Assembly: GCA_947164605.1 (NCBI GenBank)
Contig: CAMUXE010000005.1
Coordinates: 82,863 to 146,862, forward strand
DNA length: 64,000 nt
DNA from: an uncultured Lachnospiraceae bacterium
GTDB taxonomy: Bacteria > Bacillota > Clostridia > Lachnospirales > Lachnospiraceae
Reading direction: 5' to 3'
Shown here: piece after piece, positions 9,715-17,254 of the stretch
Numbering within the stretch: position 1 is the stretch's first letter
How the letters are laid out: each line of letters opens with the position of its first letter
Program-made: the position numbers and the translations under genes
The notes under the pieces: model-generated
Told to the model about the DNA's origin: nothing
Database searches by the model: none
What the model saw: the letters and a program-made list of their open reading frames with translations, nothing else

Positions 9715-9745
9715 GGCACCGACAGGATCATCTCCCTTCGGTGCC
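9715..9745 (-). terminator. Probable terminator after the fakA-like gene
   Basis: The inverted repeat GGCACCGA (9715-9722) and TCGGTGCC (9738-9745) lies just past the stop at 9770. The minus-strand tail TTATATAG is a weak U-tract, so termination may be partial. Confidence 0.55.
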
Positions 9746-9769
9746 AAATAGTCAAATATAATAATCCAA

Positions 9770-11497
9770 TTATTCTACTGATACAAGGTAGTAGTAGATA
9801 GGCTGTCCGCCGTACTGAAGATCGATATCAAGACTATCAAACTTCTGACTTAAAGCCTCGACTTCCCTATTGGCATCTTCCTCTGTGACATCAGATCCAT
9901 AGTAAACAGTTACAAGTTCTGCATCCTCATTGTCTGAGAGCATACCTTCAACCATCTCCTCTAATACCTGACTCATATCCTTACCTACACTGATAAGTCC
10001 CTTATCGCCAAGACCCATAAAGTCGTCCTTCTTAATTTCCTTGCCATCAATTGATGTATCTCTAACTGCATATGTAAGCTGGCCAGTCAATACATTATCG
10101 AGAGCCTCATTCATGTCAGCCTCATTTTCCTCTGGGCTCTTTGCATCTTCCCAACCAAGCATAGCTGAGATACCCTGTGGTAAGGTCTTAGAAGGTATAA
10201 CTACAACCTTTTTATCCTCAACAAGCTCAACTGACTGATTTGCAGCAAGAATGATATTCTTATTGTTTGGAAGTACATATATAACATCTGCATTGATTTT
10301 CTCAATAGCATCTAAAATGTCTTCCGTACTTGGGTTCATTGTCTGACCACCCTCGATAACCTGATCTACGCCAAGTCCTCTAAATATATCAGCAAGTCCC
10401 TGTCCTGAAGCAACTGATACAAAACCATACTGCTTATGCTCCATCATTGAATCGCTGGCCTTGTTGCTGTCATTATATGTCTTCTCTTTTTCAACTGCTC
10501 CGCTTGCCTTTGCAGCCTGAAGTTCAGCCTGAGATACCACAACCTCACGGTGTTCCTCTCTCATGTTGTCAACCTTCATTCTAGTGAGCTGACCATATTC
10601 AAGAGCCTTCTCGAAAGCCTGACCTGGGTGGTTTGTATGTACATGTACCTTAACAATATCATCCAAAGATACACAAACTATAGAATCACCGATTGACTGA
10701 AGGAATTCTTTGAACTTTTCCTCAGTTTCCTCGTTGAATTCCTTTTCAAGCATGATTATAAACTCTGTACAGTAACCAAACTTAATATCAACATTTTCAA
10801 TTGCAGCGCCCTTACCTGCAGCTACCTTGCTCTCAGGAGCTTCCTGATTGCCATCATCCTCAATTGAGAAATCTGTAACCTTGCCTGTAAGTGCATCGTA
10901 AAGTCCTCTAAGAACTACGCAAAGTCCCTGTCCACCTGAATCAACTACTCCTGCCTCTTTAAGAACTGGAAGAAGTTCTGGTGTCTGTGAGAGAACATAC
11001 TCTGCATGCTCAATAATCTGCTTTAATGCAGTCTCAAAGTCTATATCATCTGATGCAATTTCAACTGCTTTATCAGAAACGCTCTTCGCAACAGTAAGAA
11101 TTGTACCTTCCTTAGGTTTGATAACAGCCTTATAAGCAGTCTCAGTAGCTCTAACAGTAGCATTTGCAAGATCTTTAACAGTTAAAACCTTAAGACCAGA
11201 CATCTCCTTAGTGAATCCTCTGAGTAACTGAGAAAGGATAACACCTGAGTTACCTCTAGCTCCTCTCAATGATCCTGTTGCAATTGCTTTTGAGAGAGTC
11301 TCCATATTTGGATTTGCAATCTCTGCTACAGCCTTAGCTGCTGACATAATAGTCATTGTCATGTTTGAACCTGTATCACCATCTGGTACAGGGAATACAT
11401 TTAGATCATTAATCCAATCTCTGTTAGCTCTTAAATTCTTAGCAGCTGCAAGAAACATTTTCTGCGCAAGGCTAGCATCTATCTTAGTTGTTGACAC
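9770..11497 (-). CDS. DAK2-domain protein, fatty acid kinase FakA/YloV-like
   Basis: A 575-residue protein. The N-terminal DhaL/DAK2 nucleotide-binding domain has NVFPVPDGDTGSNM and LRGARGNSGVILSQLL; the linker and C-terminal DegV-like half complete the FakA layout. In Staphylococcus, FakA phosphorylates fatty acids bound to FakB for phospholipid synthesis. No fakB (DegV) gene is in the window. The start is set at GTG 11497, with GGAGG 9 nt upstream; the earlier ORF start would place this site inside the gene. It follows the Asp23 gene by 54 nt, the conserved yloU-yloV arrangement. Confidence 0.92.
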   Translation of the reverse strand: MSTTKIDASLAQKMFLAAAKNLRANRDWINDLNVFPVPDGDTGSNMTMTIMSAAKAVAEIANPNMETLSKAIATGSLRGARGNSGVILSQLLRGFTKEMSGLKVLTVKDLANATVRATETAYKAVIKPKEGTILTVAKSVSDKAVEIASDDIDFETALKQIIEHAEYVLSQTPELLPVLKEAGVVDSGGQGLCVVLRGLYDALTGKVTDFSIEDDGNQEAPESKVAAGKGAAIENVDIKFGYCTEFIIMLEKEFNEETEEKFKEFLQSIGDSIVCVSLDDIVKVHVHTNHPGQAFEKALEYGQLTRMKVDNMREEHREVVVSQAELQAAKASGAVEKEKTYNDSNKASDSMMEHKQYGFVSVASGQGLADIFRGLGVDQVIEGGQTMNPSTEDILDAIEKINADVIYVLPNNKNIILAANQSVELVEDKKVVVIPSKTLPQGISAMLGWEDAKSPEENEADMNEALDNVLTGQLTYAVRDTSIDGKEIKKDDFMGLGDKGLISVGKDMSQVLEEMVEGMLSDNEDAELVTVYYGSDVTEEDANREVEALSQKFDSLDIDLQYGGQPIYYYLVSVE

Positions 11498-11551
11498 AAT
11501 TATAGTCCTCCATTTCACTGACAAAAATCCGTCAGTCAATATCTTTTAGCA

Positions 11552-11911
11552 TCAGTCTATTACTCTGACACCCTCAACATAAATATTTATCTTCTTAATT
11601 TCAAGTCCAGTGAATTCCTGAACCTTATATCTAACACTCTCTATCAAGTTGTCAGCTACTGTGTGAATGCTGACGCCATAAGACACGATTACGTGAAAAT
11701 CAATTGAAATCTTATTCTGCTCATCAATAGATACATGTATTCCTCTTGTCAAGCTGTCGCCTTTAAGAATCTTAACAAGACCATCTTTCATGCTAACTGC
11801 TGCCATACCAACGATACCAAAACACTCAATGGCAGTTGAACCAGCATATCTAGCTATTACTTCGGAATCAATAGTTATAGTACCAAGTTCGCTATCTAAA
11901 TAACCTTTCAT
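11552..11911 (-). CDS. Asp23/Gls24 family protein (YloU-like)
   Basis: A 119-residue protein of the Asp23/Gls24 family, with LGTITIDSEVIARYAGSTA near the start and the typical end (INIYVEGVRVID). Members are membrane-associated or cytosolic and linked to envelope stress, but a molecular role is not known. GGGAGG lies 7-8 nt before the ATG. It is the first gene of a pair with the fakA-like kinase and has its own promoter 80 bp upstream. Confidence 0.93.
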   Translation of the reverse strand: MKGYLDSELGTITIDSEVIARYAGSTAIECFGIVGMAAVSMKDGLVKILKGDSLTRGIHVSIDEQNKISIDFHVIVSYGVSIHTVADNLIESVRYKVQEFTGLEIKKINIYVEGVRVID

Positions 11912-11991
11912 GTACTGTCCCTCCCTTGAATTAATTAATTAACCGTATTACTGCGTGTGAGAAAACAGACTTTTAGTTAATTATATATGTG

Positions 11992-12020
11992 ATTATATAT
12001 GCTTTGCTTGAAAAAAGCAA
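11992..12020 (-). promoter_or_regulatory. Promoter of the Asp23-fakA-like operon
   Basis: On the minus strand TTGCTT (12020-12015), a 17-nt spacer and perfect TATAAT (11997-11992). The -35 also forms one arm of a small inverted repeat (TTGCTT/AAGCAA), which could bind a regulator or be chance. Confidence 0.75.
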
Positions 12021-12033
12021 TAAGAAGAGAAAT

Positions 12034-12053
12034 GGCGGGCATCACTGCCCGCC
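12034..12053 (-). terminator. Intrinsic terminator of rpmB
   Basis: The 8-bp GC-rich stem GGCGGGCA/TGCCCGCC with a TCAC loop is followed on the minus strand by ATTTCTCTTCTT, 28 bp after the rpmB stop. Confidence 0.8.
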
Positions 12054-12080
12054 TAATATAAACAAAGTATAAGACTCTGA

Positions 12081-12266
12081 TTATGCACGCTCAACTGAAC
12101 CTGAACGTAAGCATGAAGTACATACGTACATCTTCTTGTTCTGTCCGCCAACCTTAACTCTTACAGACTTAACATTAGAATTCCACTTTCTGTTGCTTCT
12201 TCTATGAGAATGGCTTACAGCGATACCGAAATGAGCTCCCTTACTGCAGATTGCACATTTAGCCAT
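12081..12266 (-). CDS. rpmB: 50S ribosomal protein bL28
   Basis: A 61-residue bL28 beginning MAKCAICSKGAHFG, with two CxxC pairs (CAIC near residue 4 and CTSC near 50), so it is the zinc-binding form. RSNRKWNSNVKSVRV is typical. The start at 12266 is backed by AAGGAGGTG about 6 nt upstream. It is a single-gene transcript, with a strong promoter immediately upstream and a GC-rich terminator after the stop. Confidence 0.97.
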   Translation of the reverse strand: MAKCAICSKGAHFGIAVSHSHRRSNRKWNSNVKSVRVKVGGQNKKMYVCTSCLRSGSVERA

Positions 12267-12306
12267 GATCACACCTCCTTAAAGTTTAATGCCACAAACA
12301 TGAGAG

Positions 12307-12335
12307 ATTATACCAATACCAAAAACAAAAATCAA
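12307..12335 (-). promoter_or_regulatory. Promoter of rpmB
   Basis: On the minus strand TTGATT (12335-12330), a 17-nt spacer and perfect TATAAT (12312-12307), 40 bp before the rpmB start. It overlaps the terminator of the upstream ytfJ gene. Confidence 0.75.
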
Positions 12336-12352
12336 TCTTTTTTTAAAGATTT
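12318..12352 (-). terminator. AT-rich terminator of ytfJ
   Basis: AATCTTT and AAAGATT arms (12334-12352) are followed on the minus strand by GATTTTTGTTTTTGG. The stem is AT-only, so efficiency is uncertain. Confidence 0.55.
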
Positions 12353-12370
12353 TTTGATTTTTTTCTTTCA

Positions 12371-12769
12371 TCACTCATTATTTGAAATATCATTGATTGC
12401 GCTATCTACATCCTCGTCAACCACAAGGTCACTATCATTTTTAGATGTAAATTTATCGATGAGATCTGGAACCATATCCATTATCTTAGTCATAGTATCC
12501 TGATTCTTGATATTCACAAGCTTTGTAACTCCGTTATGTATTACAAGAACTGCGCTTGGTGACATTTTTCCTGTCATAGCTCCTGCTGCGTTGTTGCTCT
12601 TTTCCTTGGAAAAGGCGCCAGCTCCCACTCCGAATGAAACATCCATAAGTGGAATGATAACTGTATCATTAACCTTTACTGGATCTCCCACAACAGTCTT
12701 TGATGAGATAAATGAATCCATACCCTTAAAAAGTGTGGAAACTGTGTTGTTAAACTCATTATTTGCCAT
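12371..12769 (-). CDS. ytfJ: GerW/YtfJ family sporulation protein
   Basis: A 132-residue YtfJ/GerW protein. Family marks are VGDPVKVNDTVIIPLMDVSF, the Gly-rich GVGAGAF and PSAVLVIHNGVTKLVNI. In Bacillus, GerW is a spore protein needed for germination; homologs also occur in non-sporulating Firmicutes. AGGAG lies 4-5 nt before the ATG. The DUF2953 gene just upstream is the usual ytfI partner, so the two are likely one operon. The acidic tail (VVDEDVDSAINDI) is variable in the family. Confidence 0.92.
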   Translation of the reverse strand: MANNEFNNTVSTLFKGMDSFISSKTVVGDPVKVNDTVIIPLMDVSFGVGAGAFSKEKSNNAAGAMTGKMSPSAVLVIHNGVTKLVNIKNQDTMTKIMDMVPDLIDKFTSKNDSDLVVDEDVDSAINDISNNE

Positions 12770-12801
12770 AATACTCCTATCCGCCTATTAGCTAATTTTT
12801 T

Positions 12802-12864
12802 AATCAATCTAATCTAATCTAATCAATCTTGTCTGATCAATCTAATTTAATCAATCTAATCTAA
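12802..12864. repeat. AATCTAATCTA-type short tandem repeat
   Basis: About 60 bp of degenerate aatcaatct/aatctaatct units fills the gap between the DUF2953 gene and ytfJ and runs into the DUF2953 stop codon. It looks like slippage-generated sequence, with no clear role. Confidence 0.75.
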
Positions 12865-13956
12865 AAAATATTTTTTAACATATGGATTTTTATAAGCTCT
12901 TATTCCAAGTATCAAGAAACTTATAAGAGAAAAATGCCCCTTCATATCAAGATCCATCTCAAGAATCTGATTTTCAAAATCAGGAATCATTTTCATATCA
13001 ATACCTACTATACCATAAATAGCCGCAAGATACACAGCTATATTTCCGGTCATGCTTATATCTCCAGTTCCGTAAATGCCCTCAATCTTGCATTTTCTCG
13101 GTTTCAAAATACGCAAAAGCTTCTTGAAGCAATCATAGAGAAAAGCTATAAGTTCCCTCAAATCTGGATCGCTAGCTTTTTTATATAAGCTCTCAGACTT
13201 TTCTTTAAAGAAGACAAGCTTGTCCTTGGCCTTTTTGGCCTGATCTTTAAATTCTTTTATCTTATCCAGAAGCTTATAATACAGGCTTACCAGCTTAAAA
13301 CCAAGTTTTTTAAAGAAGGAGTTCTCATTCTTATCATTCTTATTTTCTTCTTGATTCTCCTGCTTATCTCCTTGCTCCGCACTCTCCTGATTGTCAGCTT
13401 GCTCTTTATCATCTGAAGCATAATTTCTCTCGGCCTCAATTTGATTTACTGTCTCAATCTGAATCTCAGCCTCAGTTTGATTCTCTATCTCATCTTGACT
13501 CTCAGCCTCATCTTGACTCTCAGCCTCAGTTTGGCTCTCTGTCTTATTTTCAGGTTTTAAGTCTTGCTCTGCGTCATCTTTGTTAAATATGTTCTTTTCC
13601 TTTTTATGCTGACCTTTATTTTTTTCTGAGCTCTTCTTGCCCTTAGTTTTCTTCAAATTCTTATCAGATTTTCCATGCCTGTCAGATTCTGAATCCTCAT
13701 CATCTCCATTTAGATCAAAAACCTTAAAAAATAGAATTTTTGCGTGAGCTCCAAGGCCTTCCTTGTCAGATATATAGGCCTTTGCAGAAAAAATCGAGCA
13801 AAGAAAGCTCAATTTTGCCCTAGCCTCATATCTTCCCTCATGCACATAGCCAGTCAAGCGATAATGAATTGGTGCAAAGAGGACAAGTCCTATCAGCAAA
13901 AGAAGAAGTCCAAGAATGGCGGCTATAACAATAGCGATAATTTTTAAAACAATCAC
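12856..13956 (-). CDS. DUF2953 domain membrane protein (YtfI-like)
   Basis: A 366-residue protein. One N-terminal TM helix (about 5-28) is followed by a charged, low-complexity linker (about 85-215) holding six near-identical 6-residue repeats. The C-terminal DUF2953 region includes CKIEGIYGTGDISMTGNIAVY. In Bacillus ytfI sits beside ytfJ, as here, suggesting a sporulation-linked role; biochemical function is unknown. The start is GTG 13956, with GGAGG 7 nt upstream, in a GTGA overlap with the previous stop. The repeat linker is an unusual expansion. Confidence 0.85.
   Translation of the reverse strand: MIVLKIIAIVIAAILGLLLLLIGLVLFAPIHYRLTGYVHEGRYEARAKLSFLCSIFSAKAYISDKEGLGAHAKILFFKVFDLNGDDEDSESDRHGKSDKNLKKTKGKKSSEKNKGQHKKEKNIFNKDDAEQDLKPENKTESQTEAESQDEAESQDEIENQTEAEIQIETVNQIEAERNYASDDKEQADNQESAEQGDKQENQEENKNDKNENSFFKKLGFKLVSLYYKLLDKIKEFKDQAKKAKDKLVFFKEKSESLYKKASDPDLRELIAFLYDCFKKLLRILKPRKCKIEGIYGTGDISMTGNIAVYLAAIYGIVGIDMKMIPDFENQILEMDLDMKGHFSLISFLILGIRAYKNPYVKKYFLD
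13432..13539 (-). repeat. 18-bp coding tandem repeat in the DUF2953 gene
   Basis: Six copies of an 18-bp unit encode hexads such as ESQTEA, ESQDEA and ENQTEA. The two central copies are nearly identical in DNA, which implies recent duplication. Confidence 0.85.
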
Positions 13957-14312
13957 TGAGCCACCTCCCTATCTTTGCCAAAATCAAGGTAGGCTGGGAT
14001 GTCAAAAGCCTGGGTCTTACTATAGACCTCATCAACTATAGTTCTGACCAGTTCAAAGGCTTCATCCCTTCCCTTAGCAATTCCAACCACATAGAGAGGA
14101 TAAGACTTAAGATAATGCCTCATGCCTTTCTGTCTCAGATAAGACATCGGACTAATATCGAGCAAGGTCTTATCATTGTTAGGAAGCGTTATAAGATAGA
14201 GATTATCCGCTTTTCCCTTGCTCAAAAATCGAAGATGGAAGCGGGTTTTAATCCTTGAAGCCTCAGGACCCTTATATAGTTTTTTATACCATCTTAGTAT
14301 CCCATGATTCAT
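13953..14312 (-). CDS. Conserved-looking protein of unknown function
   Basis: A 119-residue soluble basic protein with no recognised motif. It contains FHLRFLSKGKADNLYLITLP and SYPLYVVGIAKGRDEAFELV, looking like alternating strands and helices. AGGGA lies 8 nt before the ATG. Its stop overlaps the DUF2953 GTG start by 4 nt, which implies translational coupling and supports it being real. Function not proposed. Confidence 0.7.
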   Translation of the reverse strand: MNHGILRWYKKLYKGPEASRIKTRFHLRFLSKGKADNLYLITLPNNDKTLLDISPMSYLRQKGMRHYLKSYPLYVVGIAKGRDEAFELVRTIVDEVYSKTQAFDIPAYLDFGKDREVAQ

Positions 14313-14424
14313 CTCAAATATCCCTAATAAACACTTTATTTTTAATATTGCAAAGTAATCACTATGTTCTTTAAAGTTCCAAAGTAATCGCTTTATTCCT
14401 TAATGTAAAATGTAATTAAAATTC

Positions 14425-15801
14425 CTACTGCTGATCCATAATAGACTTTAACAAGTCTACAACTGCCGCTTTTTCAGCCTCATCACTGCACTGAATAAGC
14501 GAAAAATTAATATAGTTTTGAATATCATCAACCTTGTTAAAGAAAATAGGCAACTGGGCAAAAACAGCCGACATAATGGCCCTTCTCTCATACTGATTCT
14601 TTGATTCAAACATAGTTTTAAAGTCATCAATCAAATCCTGACATGCCTTTTCAACATAAGCATTGTCCGAGATTTCATTGCGCTTTGGATCTGTATTTAA
14701 TGTGGCAAATGTCGAATCTGTCTGAAGTAATGAAACCTTATAAAGGGTCTCAAAAGCTGAAATCAGGTCTGTAAGTCCCTTTTCTTCAGCTAAAGCCTTT
14801 GCATCATCAAGAGCATAGGATCCTGACTCAATAGAAACATTGATTCTCTCCTGACTTCCCTCCAATAAGACAAACTTATCAAGAAGAGACTCATCGATTT
14901 CTTCTCTGCTCAAAGCAGATTTCAAAGTAGCTTCAATAATCTCCTTAGAAATTTCAGACTCGGCATCATCAACCTGAGCAAGAAGAGCAATTGTGTAGAG
15001 ATCATTGATAAGCATAGTTAGAAGAACATAGTCATCAGAGAGCTCTATCAGTCTGTCAGACACAGTTTTTGATTCAGCACTAAGACCCGCAAACTCTTCC
15101 TCTCCAATCTTGTCATAGTCTACAGCAGACAATTTTTCAAGCAAGCTTACACATTCAGGAATCAATGTCTCATAGCCTTCAGGTTTCTTAATGCTAGCAG
15201 AACTTCTGATAGAGTCAGACATGTCATCTATAGTTCCAATATTTGCTCCGCGATAGAGAGTATATGCATCTCTCAGGTACTCGTAGAACTTATTTCTAGA
15301 GAGTCTCATTGGCAACTGGCCAACAACCTCTGAAATCTTGCTTCTAATAACTGTATTATCCTTATCAGAAAGGATATAGTGCATAAGATCATTTGTGAAA
15401 TAATTCTGATAATAGTTCTCTACATCAGAATAGTCTTTAAATCTGTACTCCACCCTGTTAAATACATACTCATATACTGACAGATTCTCAACATACTGAA
15501 CTATAACCAACATATTGCTGGTTATCTGATTTCTCAGATTCTCAATCGCTGACAGGTCAACTGACTGCTTCTTGATTATATTATCCAGGATCTTGTTAAA
15601 GCTTTCATAGGAGTTTATAAAAATTGAAGACTTATCGTCGCTATCCTTGACCATATCAACCAGTGAGTAGTAATTCATAGACAATTTTAAGAAAGCAAGT
15701 GACTTATAATTTTCTGCCAGTCTTCTATAATACTCAGGCAGATTCTTATCTAAATCCTTTTTCTTTCCAATCTGTGACGCAACATAAGTAAGTTCTTTCA
15801 T
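14425..15801 (-). CDS. Large helical protein of unknown function
   Basis: A 458-residue acidic, almost entirely helical soluble protein with no signal peptide or TM segment. GGAGG lies 5 nt before ATG 15801; the longer reading from 15831 would bury that site. It has no recognised catalytic motif. Phrases such as KELTYVASQIGKKKDLDKNLPEYYRRLAENY near the start recall a helical-repeat scaffold. It is flanked by a 112-bp gap downstream and a strong terminator upstream, so it is probably monocistronic. Function not proposed. Confidence 0.8.
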   Translation of the reverse strand: MKELTYVASQIGKKKDLDKNLPEYYRRLAENYKSLAFLKLSMNYYSLVDMVKDSDDKSSIFINSYESFNKILDNIIKKQSVDLSAIENLRNQITSNMLVIVQYVENLSVYEYVFNRVEYRFKDYSDVENYYQNYFTNDLMHYILSDKDNTVIRSKISEVVGQLPMRLSRNKFYEYLRDAYTLYRGANIGTIDDMSDSIRSSASIKKPEGYETLIPECVSLLEKLSAVDYDKIGEEEFAGLSAESKTVSDRLIELSDDYVLLTMLINDLYTIALLAQVDDAESEISKEIIEATLKSALSREEIDESLLDKFVLLEGSQERINVSIESGSYALDDAKALAEEKGLTDLISAFETLYKVSLLQTDSTFATLNTDPKRNEISDNAYVEKACQDLIDDFKTMFESKNQYERRAIMSAVFAQLPIFFNKVDDIQNYINFSLIQCSDEAEKAAVVDLLKSIMDQQ

Positions 15802-15873
15802 CATAACCTCCATGCATGTAATCCTTAGCACAAGCCTTTTATAACATGCAAAATATTCATTCTCTAATAATAC

Positions 15874-15911
15874 AAAAGTCCACCATCAAAAGCAAGTTTT
15901 TGATGGTGGAC
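15874..15911 (-). terminator. Intrinsic terminator after the LRR gene
   Basis: A long stem GTCCACCATCAAAA (15878-15891) pairs with its complement ending at 15911; TTTTG follows on the minus strand. It lies 29 bp past the LRR-protein stop and ends the transglycosylase-LRR transcript. Confidence 0.85.
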
Positions 15912-15939
15912 ATCTTAATATTCAACTTAAGAAATTAAA

Positions 15940-16254
15940 TTATAGATTGTAACAACCCTGAAAAGCAGTCGACGCAACACTGACATTAGGTCCGTAGTCT
16001 ATGGTCTTAAGATTGATACAGTCAATAAAGGCTTCTTCATCAATCTTATTCAATGACTTTGGGCAAACTACTTCTACCAAATTAACGCAGCTTTCAAAAG
16101 CATTCGGTCCTATTTCCTTAACTCCTTCTGGAAGCACAATTTTTACAATATCATTTCGATTTGCAAAGACCTCATCTGAGATATAAGAAAAATCGCTCAT
16201 ATCTATTTCTTTAACTGTTCTGTTATAAAGATAAACTCTAATTCTTCTACGCAT
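15940..16254 (-). CDS. Short BspA-type leucine-rich-repeat protein
   Basis: A 104-residue protein made mostly of LRR_5/BspA-like units: IVLPEGVKEIGPNAFESCVNL, then VVCPKSLNKIDEEAFIDCINL, then IDYGPNVSVASTAFQGC. BspA-type repeats usually mediate binding and are often secreted, but no signal peptide is visible here, so it is probably cytoplasmic or a fragment. GAGGAG lies 7 nt before ATG 16254. It follows the transglycosylase stop by 16 nt, so the two are likely co-transcribed. Confidence 0.82.
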   Translation of the reverse strand: MRRRIRVYLYNRTVKEIDMSDFSYISDEVFANRNDIVKIVLPEGVKEIGPNAFESCVNLVEVVCPKSLNKIDEEAFIDCINLKTIDYGPNVSVASTAFQGCYNL

Positions 16255-16270
16255 AATACTACTCCTCACA

Positions 16271-17137
16271 TTATATCTGTATAATTCTTTCTGCTGTTAA
16301 TTCAGATGCCCTTCTTGCCATCTCGTACGCTACGCTCGCTGGGCTATCCAAGTGATTGGAGTCTTCTTTCTCGCTAGTCTCGTCTACATGCTGATCTAAA
16401 AGATCAAGAATGGTGTCCATAAAATACATGTAGTTGTCAAAACTAAGTAAGGGACTTTCTTCCTCTGCATTCAACTTATACTGTTTAAGGACATCCTGTG
16501 GAGAATCCGCAAAAGAATGAACATATTCTTTTTTTGTTACTCTTCCATTTCCACTGCCCTCAAAACTCAGGTCTGGAACCGACACATTAGCCGCTGATAA
16601 ATCTGTAGCTTTTGCGTCAGCAATTGTTTTTGAATCACTTTCAAGTGCTCCACCTAAGATGTCATTGATACGGCTTATATAGGCCAAGGTCTCCGAATAT
16701 GGAGGCACTCCGCCGTATTTTTCCACCGCTCCGGCTCCTGCATTATAACCTGCCAGGGCCAATGTCACATCCCCATTGTAGTCATCTAGCAACCAGGAAA
16801 GCATCTGAGCTCCCCCTGCTATTGACTGAGCTGGATCAAAAGGATCGGTAACACCATAGGATTCTGCAGTCTGTGGCATAAGTTGCATAATCCCCTGTGC
16901 ACCAGCACTTGAAACAGCATTTGTATCAAAGCCAGATTCAGCTTCTGCAACAGCTTTTAAAAGGTTAACATCAACGCCATACTGGCTTGCAGCCTCATTG
17001 AAGATATCCTCCAAAGAATAGGCCGATAATTCTTTATCTAAAACCTTACTAAAAGTCTCTGAGTCAGAATTCTGACTAGAATTTTGAACCAAATATTGAT
17101 TTCCATCCAAAATCTTAATTGGGCTTACAATATTCAT
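16271..17137 (-). CDS. Lytic transglycosylase (SLT domain) protein
   Basis: A 288-residue protein. The SLT goose-lysozyme-like domain spans about residues 45-165, with the catalytic Glu in AVAEAESGFD, then GAQGIMQLMPQTA and LALAGYNAGAGAVEKYGGVPPY. It should cleave peptidoglycan. No signal peptide or lipobox is visible at the N-terminus, as in some flagellar or export-associated transglycosylases, so its route to the wall is unclear. ATG 17137 has GGAGGG 6-7 nt upstream. The C-terminal ~110 residues match nothing I recognise. Confidence 0.88.
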   Translation of the reverse strand: MNIVSPIKILDGNQYLVQNSSQNSDSETFSKVLDKELSAYSLEDIFNEAASQYGVDVNLLKAVAEAESGFDTNAVSSAGAQGIMQLMPQTAESYGVTDPFDPAQSIAGGAQMLSWLLDDYNGDVTLALAGYNAGAGAVEKYGGVPPYSETLAYISRINDILGGALESDSKTIADAKATDLSAANVSVPDLSFEGSGNGRVTKKEYVHSFADSPQDVLKQYKLNAEEESPLLSFDNYMYFMDTILDLLDQHVDETSEKEDSNHLDSPASVAYEMARRASELTAERIIQI

Positions 17138-17169
17138 TGTTATCCCTCCAAGGGTCAATATTTATATTA

Positions 17170-17198
17170 ATTATAGCTTTTTGGCCTCACTTAAGCAA
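17170..17198 (-). promoter_or_regulatory. Promoter of the transglycosylase gene
   Basis: On the minus strand TTGCTT (17198-17193), a 17-nt spacer and perfect TATAAT (17175-17170), with transcription starting ~26 nt before the start codon. Confidence 0.7.
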
Positions 17199-17254
17199 CT
17201 GTGTATTTGTAAATAAATTTTTAACACTTTTTTAACATTTTTAAATCTTACTTT

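Noticed and set aside
12802..12864. Possible CRISPR-like array
   Set aside because: The repeats are short, degenerate and directly adjacent with no spacers; it is a simple tandem repeat.
14313..14424. Two imperfect CAAAGTAATC direct repeats
   Set aside because: Only two diverged copies in AT-rich DNA, and no associated gene or hairpin; too weak to call.
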